DNA of 64,000 bases from Xylocopa sonorina (taxonomy: Eukaryota > Arthropoda > Insecta > Hymenoptera > Apidae): the NCBI RefSeq assembly GCF_050948175.1, contig NC_135200.1, positions 1,426,001 to 1,490,000 of the forward strand, read 5' to 3'. The notes beneath the pieces were generated by a model. The model was not told the origin of the DNA. It saw only the letters and a program-made list of their open reading frames with translations, and did no database searches. Made by a program: the position numbers and the translations under genes. Below, piece by piece: positions 37,686-50,468 of this stretch. Every line of letters starts with the position of its first letter. Positions within the stretch are counted from its first letter, which is position 1.

Positions 37686-38973
37686 ACAATAGAAAGAGCT
37701 AAATTGACAATTTTTTTTAGTTTCCTCCACGGATAGTAACGCATTGAAACTAGCAAGTCAACAAGAAGTTAGACCAAGCAACATTATTTAGTTACCTCCC
37801 ACGGTTGGACCATAGTCTAGTTAAGCGTACATGCAACTCATGAAATATTTACACCTCGTAATGAAACGGACCCTTATTCCGTGGCGCTGTTTCACCAAAT
37901 CGCGGTACTTTCGCGGGAAAGAAGCGGAAAGTGTCTTCTTTTTACGTCAATATTCATTTTCTGCACTAATTTTGTTTTACTTTTGTTTTTTTCCTAGCAC
38001 AACGAACCGAAAAGGGTTAATTCCTGGACAAAGTCAATTTTCCCAGCTTTAATGTTAAACAAAAATTTATTCTACCAACTATCAATATTCTAAAACTTCG
38101 AAATTCATACATATTTTAGTGTAACATATATATTCATACATATTTCAAGTAAACATATTTTCTTTAATATATATATATGTGTACGAACCATAAGAACTTT
38201 TTAATCACGTGCAAAGAATATAACGTTACCAAAAAAATTTAAACATTGCACCCATCGTTATACACGGATCAAACACAATTCAAACTGTTTTTTGGGATGT
38301 CTGCAAAAATTAATTAAATGCGTTTTTTTTTATTATATACACGAGAGCTTAGACTCGACCATTAACGGGAGCACGTGAATTTCAAGTGCAGTCTCCTGTA
38401 TAGCTTTCAATTCTGTTCGGATTTTAAGAAGTAAATGCCCGAAGTATTTCGAGGTTCTGGACGCGCGTAGTTGCAGAGCCGTTCGAAGAGCGATTTCCTC
38501 CGGCATAATGGAATCGATTCTAATAATTCAGTTCTTTATCGAGGAAATTACTGGAATAATATAGAAATAACAGTAATACGATTGAGGGGCGTAGGATCGA
38601 ACAGAGAACGCATTATCATAAAATTATTTCATTGGCTCAATATTTCTAGTCTATTGTTGAGGCGCGTCCTACGCGTTGTACAACGATCTGCGTATGATCG
38701 ATAATTACTGCATACATTGTATATTTCTCTAGTGGATTAATCAGGCGTGGGTAAAATGTACATCGTCGAGCCTGAATTGAATAAACTTTACGCGCGAAAA
38801 TTATGTGTCCAAATTAACCCTCAAAATTGGCCAGACTCGTTTCCGACCGTGATGGTAACGTTTCGCCGTGATTATGTAAATCATAACAACTTCTAGCTGG
38901 CAATTTGATCGCGTTTAAACTAATTCTATATACAAATAAAATTTCATGTCGTCATATATACATATATCCACAC

Positions 38974-39077
<104 letters not shown>

Positions 39078-41460
39078 CCATCATGGGAAATGGAACGTAT
39101 CCCTAAAACGCAGTTAAATCCTAACGATCGATTTGTAGATTAAAGAGCAGAATAGAATTTTCAAAAACGGAGAGTACTCACGAAACCGAGCAACTTCAGT
39201 TTCTAACTGAGCAAAAGTAGCAGCGGCAACTTGCATGCCCCGGACAGTATGGTAAATACTGAGGAATAAAAAAGAGTAGAAACGCCAATTTCCGCTCTAC
39301 GGACCTGCATTGTATCCATTTAAAGAGAAGTTGCGAAGGAAACTGTTACCAGAAGGTGTTGCGAGACAGACTGCGCGAAATCCTTATTGGAGAATAATGC
39401 GATAACCATGTTCTGAGGCTATTTATATCGGTTATATAGCTGATTGCTTTAATAATAACGAAGATAGTGTTACCCTTACTTCTACCTTTTACTTTGTGGT
39501 ACCACTTTTGCTCAGATCGAGCAGTTTTTAAAAAGCTACTGCAAGAAATAATTATTTTTTGAGATTGTTACTTAAAGACTAAATATGAAACTTAGGTGAA
39601 AGATCGAAACTGAATTTTAAAGATCTATAATGTATCTAAACTATGATGTATGTAATAAACGAAGATCAAGATTAACAGAACACAAAGAATCGATGGTAAA
39701 GTAAATGTTGCAAGTAGAGAACGAAAAAAAAGCGTAGGTGAATAAAGGAGACACGCATCCCTAGCCTATCTATCCCTTTTTTCTTCCCGTTCAACCCCTT
39801 CTCGGTAGCCACTCTATCTCAGCTACCCCCATCGAGCAGCCTTTATGCAGCAGCGGTGAGCTTTGAATTTACGTCGAGTAGAAATTTATGCGAAAACTTG
39901 ACAATGCTCCGACTCAATTCGCTGGCTTTCAAGCCCTCTTCTGGCCCTTTTCACCCTCTTTTCAACACACACACACACATACATGGCCGCGTACAATTAC
40001 GTGTGCGAATCCGTAGGAGTTAGAGGAAGAAAAGATTCCAAGGCTAGTGAAGAAGAGTAAAACGCTCGAGACGCATAAATCATAGTTGTCGAAGCATTAT
40101 GGAGGACGCTATTTACGACAACGTCATCTGGGATGCAGCCGCATCAGCGGCATCGATGGAAACTATCACGGCCAGTGTCGATAGTTTGGGGAACGAAGCG
40201 TTTAATCTAGTATTTAAGATGGGTGGCACAAAGTTTCAAACTAGCAGATAGGCGGCGCTATTCGTTCTATGGTAATATCAAACAATACAAGTCTTACGGT
40301 AATTACTTTTCATCAAACAGGTTGGAAAGATAAACATTTCGAAAGAAGAAAGGTATTCAAACGGAGAAAACGCTGAAAGCGCTTTGAAAGGAAGAAGGCG
40401 CTCAAATTTGGAAATATTTGGAAATATAAAGGAATTAATTAGTAATATCCGGTTACTCTGCGATTAATTCCTTTTTAATGATTTGTAAAATTTTCCATAT
40501 TCTTCTACTTTAATCGCTGTCGTTCGCACAAAACGCATCGTTTTAATCTACTAATGTATCCAAAATGCCTGCTTCTACGTCCTACATTTTTGGTAAAATT
40601 TCCCAAAACGGTACTCAATGATTCTAGTCGTGCTATCCAAATTTAAATTTATAACCTCGCAACCTGCACACAATTGTTCATGTATAGGTATTTGCATCAA
40701 AGCGTCAACGCGATCTTAGGGCGTGAATGTTAATTCACTTCCGAGAGTTAATTAAATTAAACTCAATCTGGAGGGCCGGCACTTCACGATGCCTCAAAGG
40801 CGCGCAGCTTTCACCAAGAAAATTGAAGAACTCGTAAACAATCAGAGCGCGATCGAAGTTCGGTGACCGTTAACCTTTTCCCCTGGTGGAAAGAAAAAGA
40901 TCACTTGGCGTGTCGAACTTTTTTTTTCTTCGCGGTAGAATCCACGAGAAAGATGTCCCGCAGGTTCCGCGCGGATCCGACCGTAGAAACTAATTTTAAA
41001 GAATTTTTAATTAATGAACTGGCCTTCCCAGAAACTCTATAATGACCGTGAAACACATCCTTTAATAACCATTTATAACTTCAACGTCGACCGTTCCTTT
41101 TAATTACTAGAACAGGTGATGCCCAAGAAAAGAAATTGCGGCGCAAGACGAACATAAAACGGGAGACAGGACGAATAACGGAATATTACGAGGGCGATCG
41201 ATTTTGCAATGGACCATGGCCGACTTTATCCTCGCACCGAACAATTATGTTGGACCACCTGGTAAAATTGTTCTCAACAATTCTCTTATAAAAAAAAAGA
41301 CAAAACAAAATTAACATTTGGGAAAATTAAAGACTGAAATTGAATAATTTAAGAATGATAACGTTTAAGATGCGAAATAGTTTCTCTTACAAAGGAACAG
41401 CTTTTTGGTATCTTTATTTTAATTTAACTAATCAGTGTATACTTGTTCACAACGATTCTG

Positions 41461-41702
41461 CGCGTTGCTTCGATTTGTTTGTTGCTGAAAGAGGAAAGAT
41501 GGAAGGAAAAGAGAGGGAAGAATTATTCATCCTGGGCTTGCTAGTGGACTCATCAGCAAGGCTACCCAGCAGGCCTTGTCTTAAACGTGGGGATGTTAGA
41601 GACAGATTAGGAAGTGGTATTGAAACAGGTAGGAAATCATGTGTCTTCAGAAAACTGCGGGTGTCGATGTCCCTCTAGTGGCGAGTGTCGGAGGGCCGCC
41701 AT
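41461..41702 (+). repeat. Short dispersed repeat, copy C
   Basis: Same element as 5953-6210 and 60650-60896. It shares GGACTCATCAG, the CAGGCC-T-GTCTTA block and the 3' end TGTCCCTCTAGTGGCGAG to GCCGCCAT. The middle part differs most. A 112-codon frame overlapping it is chance: it continues into unrelated flanking DNA and its frame is not conserved in the other copies. Confidence 0.75.
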
Positions 41703-41904
41703 ACCTGCCTACCGTCGCATATATTTAAATTGTCTAAGTTTGAAGATAGTGAATTGAAGATAGCGAAATATAACCAAGGAAAAAGCAGAGTTAAAGATCC
41801 CTAGAGAACAAAATTCAAACATACAAACACTTTGTAGCCAATCAAATTCAATTTTGGAGATGGAGTTGTTTATACTTTCAAGGAAAGGACGAATCGTCGG
41901 TCGA

Positions 41905-41972
41905 TTCTGGATAGTTTAACGGTTGAAGCAGTTGCCTGGCAAGTAAAAGATTCAGGTTCTCGAATCCCGATC
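41905..41972 (+). other. tRNA-like block with A and B boxes (tRNA relic or SINE head)
   Basis: TAGTTTAACGG at 41912-41922 fits the RNA polymerase III A box. GGTTCTCGAATCC at 41955-41967 resembles the B box with two extra bases. The spacing is right for a tRNA. The acceptor stem does not pair and the T loop is disturbed, so it is not a working tRNA gene. It lies 200 bp after repeat copy C. A decayed tRNA or the head of a tRNA-derived SINE are both possible. Confidence 0.35.
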
Positions 41973-42516
41973 TAAACAAATCCCGATTGGCCGATTCTTT
42001 TTCTTTTCCTATTCCTACTTTATATATATATATATGAGCCGTTCAGTACACACATCGATTAACTCCACTTTTTTAAAAATCTTAAATTTATGTGTCAAAG
42101 CACTTGGTATAGTCATAACTTTTTATATTTATAATAACTTTCGTGAATAATAAAGATTAACACCATTAAACGGCAAAATTTTTTTGGCCATTAAAAAATA
42201 AGTAATTTATTTCAGAAGTCATTTTGATTAACTCCATACTCTGATGTAATCGTTGTTTTGTTGCCATTAATCAATGCATTTTTTTCAAACAGTCCAAGAT
42301 GCTTTCCCTCTCTCAATAATATTGGTAATAAAATCGCATCGGCAAACAGATAAAAAGAAGCGCAATACAAACGGTAGTTAGTATAACAGTGATCTCGCAC
42401 GCTGAATGTTACTATATACTTCACCAATATTATACGGACTACATATTTTCTTGGTCTTTTCATCATTACTCCCAGATTGTTTTTAAAGAAATAAATATTA
42501 TACCGTTGTAATCAAG

Positions 42517-43005
42517 ATGAGTGAGACTAATAACAATGTGGATGAGGAAAACAGTGATGGTTCTTTAATACGATTTATCAACAGAAAGTCTGGTCCAAGA
42601 AGACGTTTATCGTTTTCCTCGGATTCATCTGATTGCAACAGTACAAATTTCCCAACAAACACATTGATTGGGAGGAAAAGAAGTTGTAATCCTAATAAAT
42701 GGACACGAAATTTACAAAAGCATAACAGAACAAAAGGTTTGGCATATAGAAATAGGGGAGGAAATTTAATACCTGCAAAAACATTTGTCGATATAAAATG
42801 CAGATGCCGTCAAAAGTGCAACCAAAAAATTTTTTTGGATGAGAGGGAGACTACCATGAAGGCATTTTATAGTTTACATAGTCAACTTGACCAAAATATT
42901 TTCTTAAGAGGTTGTATTAAAGTTAACGAAATAAAAAGAAGGCGTCCCACGAATGAAACTAAGGAACGAAGATCACATTCTTTTACATTATGTATGGTAT
43001 TATAA
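42517..43005 (+). CDS. Cys-containing ORF resembling a multiplied, transposon-linked insect protein family; probably truncated
   Basis: ATG 42517 has a good context (A at -3). The 162-residue product starts with a Ser/Asn-rich acidic region (residues 1-50), followed by a basic block: CNPNKWTRNLQKHNRTKGLA, then a small Cys cluster KCRCRQKCNQKIF (about residues 94-106), then FYSLHSQLDQNIFLRGCI and KRRRPTNETKERRSHSF. This order (NPxxWxRN, Cys cluster, QxxFLxxxI, KRRR...RRxxSF) matches from memory the N-terminal part of numerous uncharacterised arthropod proteins found in many genomic copies. Those continue with a long C-terminal domain that is absent here; stops follow soon after. It is therefore likely a truncated mobile-element-type gene rather than a host gene. 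No terminal repeats were found around it. Confidence 0.5.
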   Translation: MSETNNNVDEENSDGSLIRFINRKSGPRRRLSFSSDSSDCNSTNFPTNTLIGRKRSCNPNKWTRNLQKHNRTKGLAYRNRGGNLIPAKTFVDIKCRCRQKCNQKIFLDERETTMKAFYSLHSQLDQNIFLRGCIKVNEIKRRRPTNETKERRSHSFTLCMVL

Positions 43006-46000
43006 TATACAGTACTTGCAAAAGTTGCCGGGAATAGACTCTTGAAAAATTGACAGGAAATTTATAGGAAATAAAAATTTTCCATTTCAATTCATCGATA
43101 ATGAACAAATGTGCAACGATAATTATTGTTGTACATTGAATAGGATAGTTTTCGACAAGTGTCAGGTGAGTTTAGTTTAACGCATCTATTTTTCGACTGG
43201 ACAGCAGTGCTTTGGCAAATGAGGCGAAGTTATAATTGTTCACAATTATTGTGCGGCAACTTTATCGTGTTTGTTCGGTTGGTTAGATAAATAGGAAATG
43301 TTGACACGGTTTCTACGTTCAATTCCGATAATTCGAACAAATTAGAATAACAAAAATGGAATCTTCAAATTACAAAAAGCGTGCAAAGGAAAAAGATATT
43401 ATCAAGAGGTTGAAGTTAACCATTTTTGCTTAATTTTGTAAGCTTTATTTTATACTATTAAAAATGGATAAAACAAGAATGTGCTCGGTTGTAGTTATCG
43501 AACCAAGTGAATAGACTTTAAAAGCGGATGCTGATGACAATTCATATCGCTAAGATTTTTACTATCATAATTATAATATTTATTCATAATTTACTCTGAA
43601 TTCACCTTAGAAAATCTTATATTATCTTAAATAAAAATAATATCTTACAACAGAATTCATTTCGAGAACCGTAGTCTGTTTAGAAAATAAAAAGATTGCA
43701 CCCTACATGCATAAATTCAATAGACCAGGTCACAGTAAAAACTCACTCGTAAGGAAATAATATAAACGTGACGCTCGAGCAAGCATAAGAGAATTGAAAG
43801 ACCGTTTCTGTAGTAGAATGAAACAGTGGGACCAGTTGACACCGATCGGTCGGACGGCGTTAGACAAAGGGTGCGCGGATGTTCAACCGCACAGAAAACC
43901 TGGAAACAGCGGGGGTTGGTACGCGATATGACATCGATGCTGAATATTCCGGCTCCGAAAACGCGCACCGTGAATTCCGTGGCGCAGGAATATCTGTCGT
44001 CGAAGTTTTACCTTGTTCCCTCGTTAACGGGTGGCAACGCGGCAGTAACGAGGCGGAGAAAGCGGCAACTGAGAAGAGATGGCGGGAGAAGAAATAAGGA
44101 CGACGCGAAATGATGGACGAAGAGAACGCCGGGAGCACGGATACGCTCGAAAGTTTGAAAGTCAAACGATAGTTTGCAGCTTCCACCTTCGCTAGATTTC
44201 GAACCGATGGCCTCGTTGTGATTATTATGCAGTTGAGGATGTTCAGGAAATAATCGAGTATTCAGGTTCGTCTCATGGCCTTTTTTCATCACGACCGTGT
44301 CAGAATCGTAAAAATTGAAAATTCGCAAATCAGCGTGACGGAAAATTGATTTTTGTTTAAGGCCATGATGATCAAATAGTTGATTGAAATGTTTGCTTTT
44401 CACGATCTTCCAACTTTTGTAAGTGACATTATCATTTCCAGTATCGACGAATTAGATTAAAATCAAGATGATTTGAAAATTTCATTGTTCTACACAGTGT
44501 CTCGTAATATAAGGAAAATGCTGCGAAAGTACCTATACTATAGATTACGAAGAAAAGTTTGTACAAATATATATATACGTACATCCGATATGGTACCGTT
44601 CATCAAAACTAGAAAAAGCATTTGCATCTCTGCAAATTTTGGCATTCTATCACCGTACGAATATTTATTATTTCCAATGATAATTCATATTCCGTAGCAA
44701 AAACTGTGGACAGAAGGAAGAAAATTATACGTATTGCACGACGGAATTTGAACATAAAACTAAGTGCATAAAATACGCGAAATAGCACTAACGAACTTCA
44801 ATTCCATTACAAAGGTACATATCTCGACTAACACGCTCCACAAACTCGCCTTACAACATGTTGGAAACCGTGCGAAACAATTAACGATTGCGCGTAATTA
44901 AGGGGTTGTTTACGGGAACAATCGACGCAGGCGTCACGTGTAACATTAATAATACGCATCCCCAACGCGGGATTCCTTGCTAACGTAGCATAACGGAACG
45001 CAATCCGATATTTTACCAGAACCGAAATTCGATCAATTAAAGAAAAGGAAGTCCCGCGCAAATGATCTGAAACTGCGGCTGGAAGTGCCGGTTCCGCTTT
45101 AGCCGATCCATTTCTCGATCAACCGGGTGATCTGCGTAAAATTCCGCATTTACCTTCGACTTTATCAACCATACAAAGCAACAACCATCGGTTACAATCA
45201 GCAACAATTACAGTCGCGAGACTACGTTTTTATATGCCGGAAACGGAGGAGTCGAGGAAACCTGGCACTCGAAGTATCGACGAAACTTTTGTCTGACTTG
45301 TGTGAAGAGGACAGCGACGAGTTTCCCGTATTTATGGCGTACAATAACGCGGATGCACAGCGAATGCGAAGTTTCTAGCGGATACCGTGTCCCTGTGCAA
45401 AAGAAATCCACGAACTGCGAAACGCAAAGGATGCGAATGAAACGGAGATTTCCGTTGCCTCCGTGAAAGCGCAATGCCACTGGCGAACTGTCAGAATTGC
45501 CGATGGAATTACCTCCCTTTATCTCTCCGCTGGAATACAGAATTATGCGGCCGGTTAAAAGTAAACACTTCGAATAGAATATTATACTCGATGGTTTGGG
45601 TAAAACGGGTTTTGATTGTAATAGAACGTCTGATTAACGAAGATACATCTTACTGTATTTCCTTAAAACGTTCCAGAAACTTTGTTGAAATGTAGATCAG
45701 AAACAAATTAAGTTAACAAAATCAATACGTAACACTCTGGATTCCTTCTTCCTTGAGCCGTTTGGGGGAAAACGTATCGTAACAATATGTGGAGGGCCCT
45801 TGAGTGGGGTTTTACTTACACTGTAATTTGAAATTTTTAAGTGCATTATCTACTACATATGTATGTAGGTATGCGTTCTCTAAGAGAATGGACTTAAATG
45901 TAAACGAGATATATTAACGATGTTCAAAATAATAATTTTTAATGTCTGAATTTGCTCAACTAGACAGTTATCGCAACGAAATTCTCTTTTGCAGCAATTC

Positions 46001-46160
46001 GAATAACCTTCAATTAAGGTGCGTGCGTGCGTGTGTGTGTAAATATAACAGAGGGAAGAAATAACTCTCTGGTTTGTGTCAGCCTGATAAAAGTTTTGTC
46101 GGCGTCAAGAGTTGTTAGAGGGTGGTGGAGAGATTTAGAGATACGCGCGAGGAAAACTCG
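43006..46160. other. Non-coding stretch upstream of the dipeptidase gene
   Basis: No recognisable exons. Several frames at 43.8-44.4 kb and 45.1-45.5 kb lie in GC-richer DNA but show no domain and overlap on both strands. A GTGC/GTGT run lies at 46020-46040, shortly before the candidate promoter. Confidence 0.45.
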
Positions 46161-46162
46161 TC

Positions 46163-46168
46163 TCAGTG
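46163..46168 (+). promoter_or_regulatory. Candidate initiator of the dipeptidase gene
   Basis: TCAGTG fits the arthropod initiator, with +1 A at 46165. It lies 32 bp before ATG 46197. No TATA box is placed about 30 bp upstream. Weak evidence on its own; chosen because of the start codon and donor just after it. Confidence 0.25.
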
Positions 46169-46196
46169 TTATTCCGGTTTATAGCAGTTAGGATAA

Positions 46197-46204
46197 ATGC
46201 GGAG
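46197..46204 (+). CDS. Membrane dipeptidase, candidate first coding exon (8 nt)
   Basis: ATGCGGAG is followed by a perfect GTAAGT donor at 46205. Joined to the acceptor at 46606-46607 it gives ATG CGG AGA and enters exactly the open frame that carries the anchor and dipeptidase motif. The following exon has no in-frame Met of its own, so an upstream start is required. The reading-phase match supports the model, but other upstream exons are possible; transcript data are needed to fix the start. Confidence 0.4.
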
Positions 46205-46607
46205 GTAAGTTCCGTGTGGTCGGTAACGCGTCTCTTTTCATAGAGTGTCTCCTCGGTTACGCGACGGTGTTACACGTATATCTCTGGCTACGATATTTTT
46301 TATTCCCCGTATCATTCTCATTACTATGTTGGATCAGCCATCGATCAACCAACATCGTGGGTATGTTGCATCTCCAACGTGATATGCAACTGAACGCAAC
46401 TCGTTAAAGTCTATTTTCGAAACGCACAAACTCACTTACTTATGTAGCAAATCAGATTAACGGATTTGAAGTTGTACAGAGCAAAAATATTGCGAAACGA
46501 TAAAAAAAAGGATGTGTCGTACAAGTTTGCTCATAATAAATATAAATTCGTCCACCGTCAGACTATATCAAGTTTATTACTTTTGCGATTGTTAACGCGT
46601 GCACAAG

Positions 46608-46940
46608 AGTGGAATTATACGACGACTATAGCTCTGAAAGGTATATTTGTCATTTACAGACGACGTGCCTAACTGAACTGCCAGACGTGGCACCGTGCAA
46701 TGGCACGGTGCGACTACCGCCGCCATGCGAGGATTCGCCAAGCAGCGGCAGCAGCAAAGACCGCAGGGAGGAGGGTCCTCGCAGAAGGTGCCGAGTATTA
46801 GCACCCATCTTGCTTCTAGTCGCGGCTCTGCTTCTCGGAGGGCTTTGTTTACCATTGCTTTTACAATCCGCGCCTGTTACGCATCAGCAAAGGCTGGACG
46901 TGATCAGAAGGATCCTCGCTGAAGTGCCTCTGATCGACGG
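46608..46940 (+). CDS. Membrane dipeptidase exon 2: cytoplasmic tail, membrane anchor, start of catalytic domain
   Basis: The frame encodes an acidic/Ser-rich tail (VELYDDYSSE...) and a basic patch (RREEGPRRRCR), then a hydrophobic segment VLAPILLLVAALLLGGLCL and finally RRILAEVPLIDG. It ends at a GTAAGC donor (46941). The basic patch before the hydrophobic stretch suggests a type II signal anchor with the enzyme outside the cell; mammalian relatives instead have a cleaved signal and a GPI anchor. LIDG, completed by HNDLPW in the next exon, is the renal-dipeptidase signature. The start is uncertain: the AG at 46606-46607 keeps the frame with ATG 46197, while a stronger-looking acceptor (TTTACAG) lies at 46658-46659. 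Splice phase 2. Confidence 0.78.
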
Positions 46941-47227
46941 GTAAGCTTGTATTTTTGAGAAACGTATGAGAAACTGGCGTTAAGATATGTAGAACAAACC
47001 GCGAAAGCTCCGTTAAAATTCAGGCTACTACCAAACTTTCAAATATCCAAGTTTCCAACAATAAAAAATTACGAGAAGCTCAAATAAGAACAACAAACCC
47101 TCTTTTACAAACACTTTCCTTCGTTCCATGACAATCCGATCTACGTCGAACTACTACTTCTCCATAGAAGACGATAATCCATGAAACGTGTCTGGTAAAT
47201 TAGTTTCCTCACGATTTTGTTCCGCAG

Positions 47228-47384
47228 GCACAACGATTTGCCCTGGAACGTCAGAAAGTTCGTACACAATCAACTTGGTGAGGTCAATCTGAGCAGCGAT
47301 CTCGGCAGGGTCGATCCTTGGGCCAGATCCGACTGGAGCCACACAGACATTCCTAGATTACGTGCTGGTCTCGTTGGTGCACAG
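47228..47384 (+). CDS. Membrane dipeptidase exon 3: zinc-binding start of the catalytic domain
   Basis: It starts after TCCGCAG and completes the Gly codon split by the intron, giving LIDG-HNDLPWNVRKF. The His and Asp of HND are two zinc ligands of membrane dipeptidases (M19 metallopeptidases that split dipeptides and leukotriene D4). The exon continues to HTDIPRLRAGLVGAQ, which matches the family's T-x-I-P-K-L-R-A-G-x-V-G-G-Q block, and ends in CAG|GTAAGC (phase 0). The next family block (usually F-W-S/A-x-Y-x-P-C) was sought by eye downstream and not found, so the rest of the roughly 350-residue domain is probably beyond 64000. The family is certain; the orthologue is not. Confidence 0.9.
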
Positions 47385-49188
47385 GTAAGCGTGAAATATT
47401 TATATTATAATATTATATAATACATCACACTCACCCACGTAGTAGACTGTTTTTTTTTTTTCGGTCATCTTTACCTAATTACGACTTCGACTACCGTTAC
47501 GCGAGGACTAGCCTGTGCTTCGTTACTCCGGTCCAGCTTACAGTAATTACGTTTCACGTTTTAAACAAATTACACGAGCGTCTATAATCGACTGTCTGAT
47601 GGGACATTTTGTACGAATAGATAATAAATATTATCGCAGTTCGATGAATCAACCTATTATTTCAGAGGGTACACGAGAGCGAAAGAAACGTCTACTACGA
47701 ATGTTGCATTGATTAAAGTCTAAATATTCGTGTTGCGATCACAGAACTATTTTTGGAGAGAAATATTTTTGATCGATTTATGGGAATTCGATAGAACAAA
47801 GTGCTTTAACATTCATTAAATTCATTAAAGAAAAGATATCAGATTTATCGCCGACATAAACGACATATAATGCACTTAATACCTGACACTTCCATTTTCA
47901 TTCGTTTACCTTGTTTTTTCTTAAACTCCTTTGTAAAACGCTCGAGACATTGCACAGCGTCGTCTAATCGCATGAATTACAAATTGAGACCAATATTGGC
48001 AGGATTGGTTACCGTTTTAATGGCGCGAAAGCACGGAAACTTTCAAATTGAAACTATTTGGCTGGTTAGAGAAGGAACGTATCGGTAAATCCCAAGTGAG
48101 TTTACGGCTAAACCTCTCCGGGTAGTAATCCAAGAGCGTTCAATTAAATTCAAGAGAACCTATCGAACCGAAGGAAACAGAAACTGTCGAGAAACATTCG
48201 ATTGGACCGTGTACGAAATTACGGTATGTTAGGAGCAATTTGAATACATAATTAGGGCATTTGAATAAAAGAACAGTATTTAATTAAACGTTCGAAATGG
48301 ACCTTTCCGATGTAACCCCGTATCGTAGCATATTTTAATTAAACTTTTTTAATTGGTTTCGGGGTTACTTAATCTTCATAATGTTTCGTAATAAATATCT
48401 GTGAAATACGATTATACAAGAGCGAACATCAGATTGCAGTTTAGGATTGCCGGATATTTTACAAAGTCTATAACGATACGCGAAATATATCATCGCATCT
48501 ACTATTGCGAGGCAAGGTAGGATGTAATATTTATAAACGCATATTTAATGCAATCTTTACAAATATACACGCTTGTTTATCGCATCGTTCATCTCTTTGT
48601 TGTTCATCTTAGTCACTGTGAACTTCCACCTGAATCGACGACAAAAAAAACGTATAACAGCTTCCCCGCGATTGAACTTTTGCAAATGAAACGAGTACCC
48701 ACTTGAAAGGAATGTATCAGTTGAAGAAAGTTCAAGAGTTGTGATAATATGTCGCATAACCTCAAACATTTCAGTAAATTACGATTGTTGAAACAGATCA
48801 ATAAGTGAGTACTAAATCCGTTGGTAAGATATTGACAATCGACATATACGGACCCAGAGAGAATCAAACGAAGGACCAGAGAAACGGACGAAAAGAAAGA
48901 AAAAAGAAAAAAGAGAAGGGAACGGGAGAAAAATGTAACCCCATCAACGCGCCGCTTCCTGTGACGTAAAACGTCCTACAGAAACGCCGATCGACGATGG
49001 CAATCCTCGGAGCCCCCTATTTTTACTTAACCGCCAGAAAATGGATTCCTTTGATCTCGCGTAACGAGATAGTTTTTAATCCGATTCAAGAGGTAGCTCG
49101 TCGGTATCTCCCTCGATATCTCAAATTCGTCAATAAGCCGGGATATAGAGCGGCACAAGTTTTCGACAGCTGTACGATCATTTCTAAC

Positions 49189-49253
49189 GTCTCGGCCACG
49201 GAATAGCGTCTCGGCCACGGAATAGCGTCTCGGCCACGGAATAGCGTCTCTGA
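49189..49253 (+). repeat. Tandem repeat, 19-bp unit, about 3.3 copies
   Basis: Three perfect copies of GTCTCGGCCACGGAATAGC (49189-49207, 49208-49226, 49227-49245) and a partial fourth, followed by 12 C (49257-49268). Perfect identity suggests recent duplication. Confidence 0.92.
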
Positions 49254-50390
49254 GTGCCCCCCCCCCCCTTTTTCTAGTCACTGCTTTATTACCCTTTCCA
49301 CATTGAGTTCATGTTTTGCTATAATATCTTTGACATCGCACATCCCTTGCATTCGCATTGTCAAACCACAATGGCGTGACAACGTTCTAACCACTCAAAA
49401 ATAAATAAAATTGTTACGTTTGCGCTATTGGAATGTTTCTTTTCCTATATAATAATTTCAAGCATTTGAAAAGAAAACTATCAAGTCCGATAATTAGGAT
49501 CTAAAAAGATTAATTATTATAATATTACATATTATTATTTGTATCAGTTAGGATAAATATTGGAAATAAATATCGAGTAATATATTACGTGCACTGTTCG
49601 TAATTCAGCTGTTAGTATTATATTGTAATTGGAAAACTACCGCTAAGCTGGACTAGGATGGTAGTTCCCATAAAGACGTACGTACATACATCTCGCGCGG
49701 GAACGAACGTGCAGGAATTTAAAATACGTTCGACAAAGAAAAGCGGCGCATTTCCATATAATTGACTTCGCTCCTAATTACGAAATCCGTCAACGTACAT
49801 TGCCGAATCGGTATATCTTGCGCAAATTTCCTTAGAAAACAAATTCAATTCCACGAATTGAATACGGACTGGATGGATTCACCGATGCAACCACTCCCTT
49901 TTTTACTTTTCATTCCTATCTGTGTGCTTTCCTTCGCCACGGAACTCGTTCTATTTGCTTGTGATTCGAATTGGCATCAACGAGAAGAGTTATTATTGGC
50001 TGATTCTATGTTACCTCGAAAGATAATAAGCGGCATTAAAATAAAAAATGGCTGGATCCACAATTGCCGCGATCGAAAGAAATTGTAATTCGAAACGGGG
50101 CGAATCGAAAATTAATAAACCAATTATCGGATCGATTCGCGGTGGCAGGTTTGGGCGAAATCTTCTTATACCGCAAAATTTGTGACCATTCGCCCCTTTC
50201 CCTTTTCCTTTGACCATTTCTCTCCTTCCGTACAAGCCGCAGGAGGATATTAATGGTCCTCTGTGTACTTTCCATGTCAGAAGCAAGCCAATTTGGATCT
50301 GGATCAATGACGACACCATAATCAGCAAAGCCCTCACCCTATTCACTTAGTCCAGACCTGCTGCGGGTAATCGTTGTGCTAATACGGCAC

Positions 50391-50393
<3 letters not shown>

Positions 50394-50468
<75 letters not shown>

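Noticed and set aside
41340..41678. 112-codon frame across repeat copy C
   Set aside because: It covers the dispersed repeat plus unrelated flank and is not kept in the other copies.
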